Positions 62,501 through 64,000 of a stretch of DNA of 64,000 nt are shown piece by piece. A program made the translations under genes and the position numbers. Positions within the stretch are counted from its first letter, which is position 1. Each line of letters starts with the position of its first letter. The notes under the pieces are model-generated. The model saw only the letters and a program-made list of their open reading frames with translations, ran no database searches and was not told where the DNA came from. This DNA is from Gemmatimonadota bacterium (GTDB lineage: Bacteria; Latescibacterota; UBA2968): assembly GCA_009838845.1 (NCBI GenBank), contig VXRD01000124.1:79228-143227 (forward strand). The letters are read 5' to 3'.

Positions 62501-62618
62501 AGTGTTCGGTTTCAATGACGCGCCAGTTCAGTTCGGGATGATTGGCGTCAAATTGCGCGAGTACCTGTGTGCTCAGGGCCAGGAGAATGAGAATCGTTTG
62601 TGTGAGTTTGTGAGACAT
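59577..62618 (-). CDS. Exported peptidase/PD40-propeller/outer-membrane beta-barrel protein
   Basis: A 1013-residue protein with signal peptide (residues 1-22, ending VLAQ). Gluzincin motif HELTHIIAL lies near residue 128 and its Glu in WFAEGTAQYMA. PD40 propeller blades (WSPDGTKLAYLS, YSPDGTQIAFVK, WSPDGSQIAFSL, TPDGSSLVFASD) span roughly 300-620. The C-terminal 340 residues look like an Omp85-family barrel and end in FYFT-like LKIYFTLLFGF. It is a shorter homologue of the protein at 22646-26221. No catalytic residues seem lost. Confidence 0.85.
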   Translation of the reverse strand: MSHKLTQTILILLALSTQVLAQFDANHPELNWRVIETEHFKVYYHQGLEKLAPRAAQVAEDAYGPIASFYNFDPDSKVRIILKDTEDYANGAAYYYHNTIEIWVSNLDFALRGSTDWLPNVITHELTHIIALQLARKSSRRIPAIFVNYLQYQGEGKRDDILAGYPNVLAAYAIPATIIPPWFAEGTAQYMAPGAQHDRWDSHRDMILRQATRNGSLLTRDEMSVFGAKTGLGFEKVYDHGYSLTLFIVDTFGRDKLPELYRQMKVWWRTDFGGAIRATLGISASELHTRWVASLKKRYADQNAQIETNPAQGDLIRDDGYLNLHPRWSPDGTKLAYLSNKGRDYGRTSLMVYTLADSSVELAAPSAVTAFDWSTDGEQFLYARHSQPNKYGGRQWDLYTIDPKASKSSLFQNVKTAIGLARATFPGETRLSTGSRGIHPTYSPDGTQIAFVKNGGGSTNLCILDIAADTIRYLTSFDDGSQVATPRWSPDGSQIAFSLYRISTSRDIATISATGGDYTVRVTSRETDRDPCWTPDGSSLVFASDQDGIFNLYRVNLSSGTIDRLTRVYGGAFQPHVHPDGDRIAYAHYGKNAYEIRVISHPLNEPVVANIFQVNPFAATTPKPAIASRPYKNEFSSTTILPRLAIDSGKLKLGAIAGSDDVLRKQTFFISGLLAHDLDMDLYALYEYRKRRPTFFLEAYRISRHVEEDIISRDEDFRIYNRTFALTGIEIGGKYTLRRGGTIDARLVYHRTGAVLDQARFNGLNRDIVGATTLNGFDLALTYRLNAIGRSRDSEINPRSGRRLALRYDRYFNWFISGFEENTSLIIETYDRYFYNQLSLDWNEFIPVAPGRSALSFRFFGGLIDSEVDDTFDFFLGGLPGMKGYTFYSLEGRRALMLRSAYRFPLWSRIDRQTGPIYSDQLYGAFFAGIARAWDGTSDDAILKRGWKRELGTQLRYDATSFYLFPTRASIDVAYGFDHVPLQRAGDPLERSGLKIYFTLLFGFVTDVGKGNF

Positions 62619-62721
62619 GGTGTTTATTTAATGGGATTAACGGGTTGAGGGCTTATTGTTAGGTTCCCACATAAGCCTAAATGCAGGATTGCTTTTCATT
62701 GCAAATATATCTAAATTTAAT

Positions 62722-62752
62722 GTCAGGGGCAATCTTGGGAATCACCCCTGAC
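62722..62752. repeat. Inverted repeat
   Basis: GTCAGGGG (62722-62729) pairs with CCCCTGAC (62745-62752), an 8-bp perfect stem with a 15-base loop. It lies between the giant barrel gene's upstream end and the first small ORF. Possibly a transcription attenuator; no U-tract is seen. Confidence 0.5.
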
Positions 62753-62796
62753 TTATCCCAATCCTTAACCCGTTCTCGAAAGTGAGGTGAATTGAG

Positions 62797-62880
62797 ATGA
62801 AAAAGGATAAAGGTAATCCTGTTTCTGATGAAGCCTTGAAGATGTGGAAAGTAATTCAAAAGAGAATGAATTGGAAGTAA
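62797..62880 (+). CDS. Very small ORF (27 residues)
   Basis: ATG at 62797, TAA at 62878. A GAGGTG ribosome-binding site lies about 8 bases upstream. The peptide begins MKKDKGNPVSDEALK and ends MNWK; it is basic and lacks a membrane helix. The strong hairpin at 62907-62951 follows as a terminator. Small size keeps confidence low. Confidence 0.45.
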   Translation: MKKDKGNPVSDEALKMWKVIQKRMNWK

Positions 62881-62906
62881 ATTTCACATCTTTAGCTTAT
62901 GCCGAG

Positions 62907-62951
62907 AGCAAGGGGTAAGATCGTGTTAGTTAAACAACCTTACCCCTTGCT
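62907..62951. terminator. Bidirectional terminator hairpin between convergent small ORFs
   Basis: AGCAAGGGGTAAG (62907-62919) pairs perfectly with CTTACCCCTTGCT (62939-62951), a 13-bp stem with a 19-base loop. It lies between the ends of the 27-residue plus ORF and the 32-residue minus ORF. The minus stop codon overlaps it. No long U-run follows on either side. Confidence 0.6.
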
Positions 62952-63048
62952 ACATGAGTCCAGTTGGCAACTCTAATGCTGAAAATCTGCGTTCTGCCAA
63001 TCTACCAGCAGATCTCATTGAAGTCAACATGGACTCTCGATCTATCAT
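62950..63048 (-). CDS. Very small ORF (32 residues) behind a perfect Shine-Dalgarno
   Basis: ATG at 63048, TAG at 62950-62952. AGGAGGTGAT, a full match to the anti-SD of 16S rRNA, ends 3 bases before the ATG (7 bases from AGGAGG). The peptide begins MIDRESMLTSMRSAGRL and is basic. The stop codon lies on the edge of the hairpin at 62907-62951. Such a strong site without function is unlikely, so a real small protein or leader is probable. Confidence 0.5.
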   Translation of the reverse strand: MIDRESMLTSMRSAGRLAERRFSALELPTGLM

Positions 63049-63101
63049 ATAATCACCTCCTCGTTTATGTTGGAATAAATTATCTAAGGAAGGAACCTCG
63101 T

Positions 63102-63326
63102 ATGAGTATCATCCCTGACAACAAAGAGTTGATGTTTTGCATATCAACCATTATAGAAACGTTGATAGATTCACTTGACGAAGAGACAAAGAATAGGTTA
63201 AGCAGAAAGTTGAATAGCAAAATCTTTATACTGAGTAGAGGTGAACCGGAGAAAGTAATCTTAACGTCACAAGAAAGGGCAATCGTTATTCACTTTCTCA
63301 AAGATATGATTAAGGCAATACGATGA
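63102..63326 (+). CDS. Small uncharacterised protein (74 residues)
   Basis: ATG at 63102 follows AAGGAAGG; the longer frame upstream starts within the region antisense to the 32-residue ORF and is not used. The peptide starts MSIIPDNKELMFCIS and ends FLKDMIKAIR, mostly helical and charged. No family is recognised. It is divergent from the 32-residue ORF with only 53 bp between start codons, so the two would share a bidirectional control region. Confidence 0.6.
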   Translation: MSIIPDNKELMFCISTIIETLIDSLDEETKNRLSRKLNSKIFILSRGEPEKVILTSQERAIVIHFLKDMIKAIR

Positions 63327-63339
63327 GAATAGCTTTTCA

Positions 63340-63367
63340 TTGACAATTGATACAAGTTTGATATATT
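63340..63367 (+). promoter_or_regulatory. Sigma70-type promoter before the 68-residue gene
   Basis: TTGACA (63340-63345), a 16-base spacer and TATATT (63362-63367) form a good promoter. The predicted start is near 63374, inside the first arm of the hairpin at 63371-63404. Confidence 0.65.
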
Positions 63368-63370
63368 AGT

Positions 63371-63404
63371 GAGCAGAGCAACCCGACCAAGAATTGCTCT
63401 GCTC
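63371..63404 (+). promoter_or_regulatory. Leader hairpin
   Basis: GAGCAGAGCAA (63371-63381) pairs perfectly with TTGCTCTGCTC (63394-63404), an 11-bp stem with a 12-base loop. It lies at the predicted 5' end of the mRNA for the 68-residue protein, 44 bases before its ATG. A 5'-end hairpin can stabilise the mRNA or bind a regulator; without a U-tract it is not a terminator. Confidence 0.6.
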
Positions 63405-63447
63405 GTAGCCGATCATAACAATTTAACTCTTCAGGAGATTTTTCACT

Positions 63448-63654
63448 ATGACCGACCAAAATTTTAGACCTGCGATAATTGCTTGCATTCCGAAGCCAAA
63501 TCAAACTGTCTGCAACTGGATAGATAATTCGAGGGCGGAAACTATACTGGTAAAATCTTCAACGGAATGTAAGATAATTAGAAATGATCCGCCCGTACTA
63601 CCGTACGGAATGAGACAACTACAAATCCAGATTCAAGAGCAGGAGAAAGGGTAA
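63448..63654 (+). CDS. Small uncharacterised protein (68 residues)
   Basis: ATG at 63448 after AGGAG with good spacing. The peptide begins MTDQNFRPAIIACIPKPNQ and ends QIQIQEQEKG. Two cysteines (residues 13 and 22) and a third at 41 are present. No family is recognised. It is driven by the promoter and leader hairpin just upstream. Confidence 0.6.
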   Translation: MTDQNFRPAIIACIPKPNQTVCNWIDNSRAETILVKSSTECKIIRNDPPVLPYGMRQLQIQIQEQEKG

Positions 63655-63726
63655 CTTCCAGAAGAAAGTATCTCTTCCATTTCACATCTGGAAGTTAATG
63701 GGCATTGAGCGAATAGCTTGATGCCC
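63653..63726. terminator. Two hairpins between convergent small genes
   Basis: AACTTCCAGA (63653-63662) pairs with TCTGGAAGTT (63687-63696). GGGCAT (63700-63705) pairs with ATGCCC (63721-63726), with an inner AGC/GCT. The second is followed by TAATTTATTT on the plus strand. They separate the 68-residue plus gene from the 47-residue minus gene. Confidence 0.6.
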
Positions 63727-63730
63727 TAAT

Positions 63731-63874
63731 TTATTTCTCATCCGCTTCGATCTCTTTATCAATCAATTTCTTAGCCTTGGAATCATCAGAACGTTCTTCA
63801 GATTCGTTCAACTCCGCGTTAAGTTTCTTTTCAATCTCACGCTCGGCAGGTGTAGAACGTTTATCAGTTGACAC
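63731..63874 (-). CDS. Small highly charged protein (47 residues), GTG start
   Basis: GTG at 63874 to TAA at 63731, preceded by AGGAGGTGAT, a full Shine-Dalgarno, with 7 to 8 bases spacing. The peptide begins STDKRSTPAEREIEKKL after the start and is rich in Glu, Lys and Asp, probably one long helix. No family is recognised. The AT-rich 126 bases beyond it hold no clear feature. Confidence 0.6.
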   Translation of the reverse strand: MSTDKRSTPAEREIEKKLNAELNESEERSDDSKAKKLIDKEIEADEK

Positions 63875-64000
63875 GGGGAAATCACCTCCTAAAATTCCAT
63901 TATGGTAACTAATACCAAATATTTATTTTACAATATTATGCATAGACTAATAAAAGCGGGAATTTTTGGAAAAATAATTAGCTATTTATGAACCAAATTA

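Noticed and set aside
1..64000. rRNA and tRNA genes
   Set aside because: No cloverleaf with a TTCRANY T-loop and acceptor pairing or any rRNA core sequence was recognised while reading both strands; a covariance-model scan would be decisive.

Overview
The window reads as chromosomal DNA of an uncultured, Gram-negative, probably marine or host-associated bacterium. Three things point to a Latescibacterota- or Poribacteria-like lineage: several phytanoyl-CoA-dioxygenase-like (PhyH) proteins, sulfatases next to an alpha-L-fucosidase, and an exported protein ending in duplicated DxDGD/FSDFL EF-hand-like units. Very large outer-membrane beta-barrel proteins confirm a diderm envelope. The phylum assignment is inference; no rRNA or tRNA gene was recognised.

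Layout. 0-3.8 kb (minus): a GntR-controlled ABC exporter operon with a CPBP membrane protease. A decayed second copy of the exporter runs off the left edge. 3.9-11.9 kb (minus): a tight gene string, PhyH-HEAT fusion, PhyH, mnmA, ankyrin protein, histone-deacetylase-like hydrolase, pheA, and a fused LutA/LutB-like Fe-S protein. 12-13.3 kb (plus): an enolase-superfamily enzyme. 13.3-21.5 kb (minus): purT, a solitary DUF433 protein, and a six-gene catabolic operon (arylsulfatase, PhyH, sulfatase, GH29 fucosidase, alpha/beta hydrolase, Gfo/Idh/MocA oxidoreductase). The hydrolases of that operon carry no signal peptides. 21.7-28.2 kb (minus): a UbiA-family prenyltransferase, a giant peptidase/propeller/beta-barrel protein and a DppD/DppF ATPase pair. 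28.3-35.5 kb (minus): a compact uncharacterised membrane cluster (three membrane proteins, a DUF6754-like FN3 protein, a barrel-sandwich/KOW-like protein, a GlmL/MutL-family ASKHA protein, two small proteins). 35.4-42.5 kb (minus): lipoate ligase, rnc, and the fatty-acid set fabF-acpP-fabG-fabD-fabH with rpmF, DUF177 and ndk. plsX is missing from its usual place between rpmF and fabH.

42.6-51.3 kb (plus) is the most striking region. Behind a near-consensus sigma70 promoter with a palindrome in its spacer lie a fatty acyl-CoA reductase, a GNPAT/PlsB-type acyltransferase, an alkyl-DHAP synthase very like the eukaryotic peroxisomal enzyme (active-site HHH), and a DHRS7B-like SDR. A GH3 hydrolase and a diacylglycerol kinase follow. 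The first four match every step of the eukaryotic-type (aerobic) ether-lipid pathway up to 1-alkyl-glycerol-3-phosphate. Two unusual short tandem-repeat tracts sit inside this region.

51.3-53 kb: a lone LolD/MacB-type ATPase behind a textbook sigma54 promoter with two upstream operator-like repeats, then a DUF433/DUF5615 toxin-antitoxin cassette with an extra 49-aa ORF. 53-62.6 kb: an ankyrin protein, a PIMT-like methyltransferase, an N-acyl-D-amino-acid deacylase-like protein, and a block of exported proteins ending in a second giant peptidase/propeller/beta-barrel protein. 62.6-64 kb: an AT-rich island of very small ORFs, four of the five behind strong Shine-Dalgarno sequences, with hairpins between and in front of them. 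No intergenic stretch longer than about 300 bp remains undescribed.
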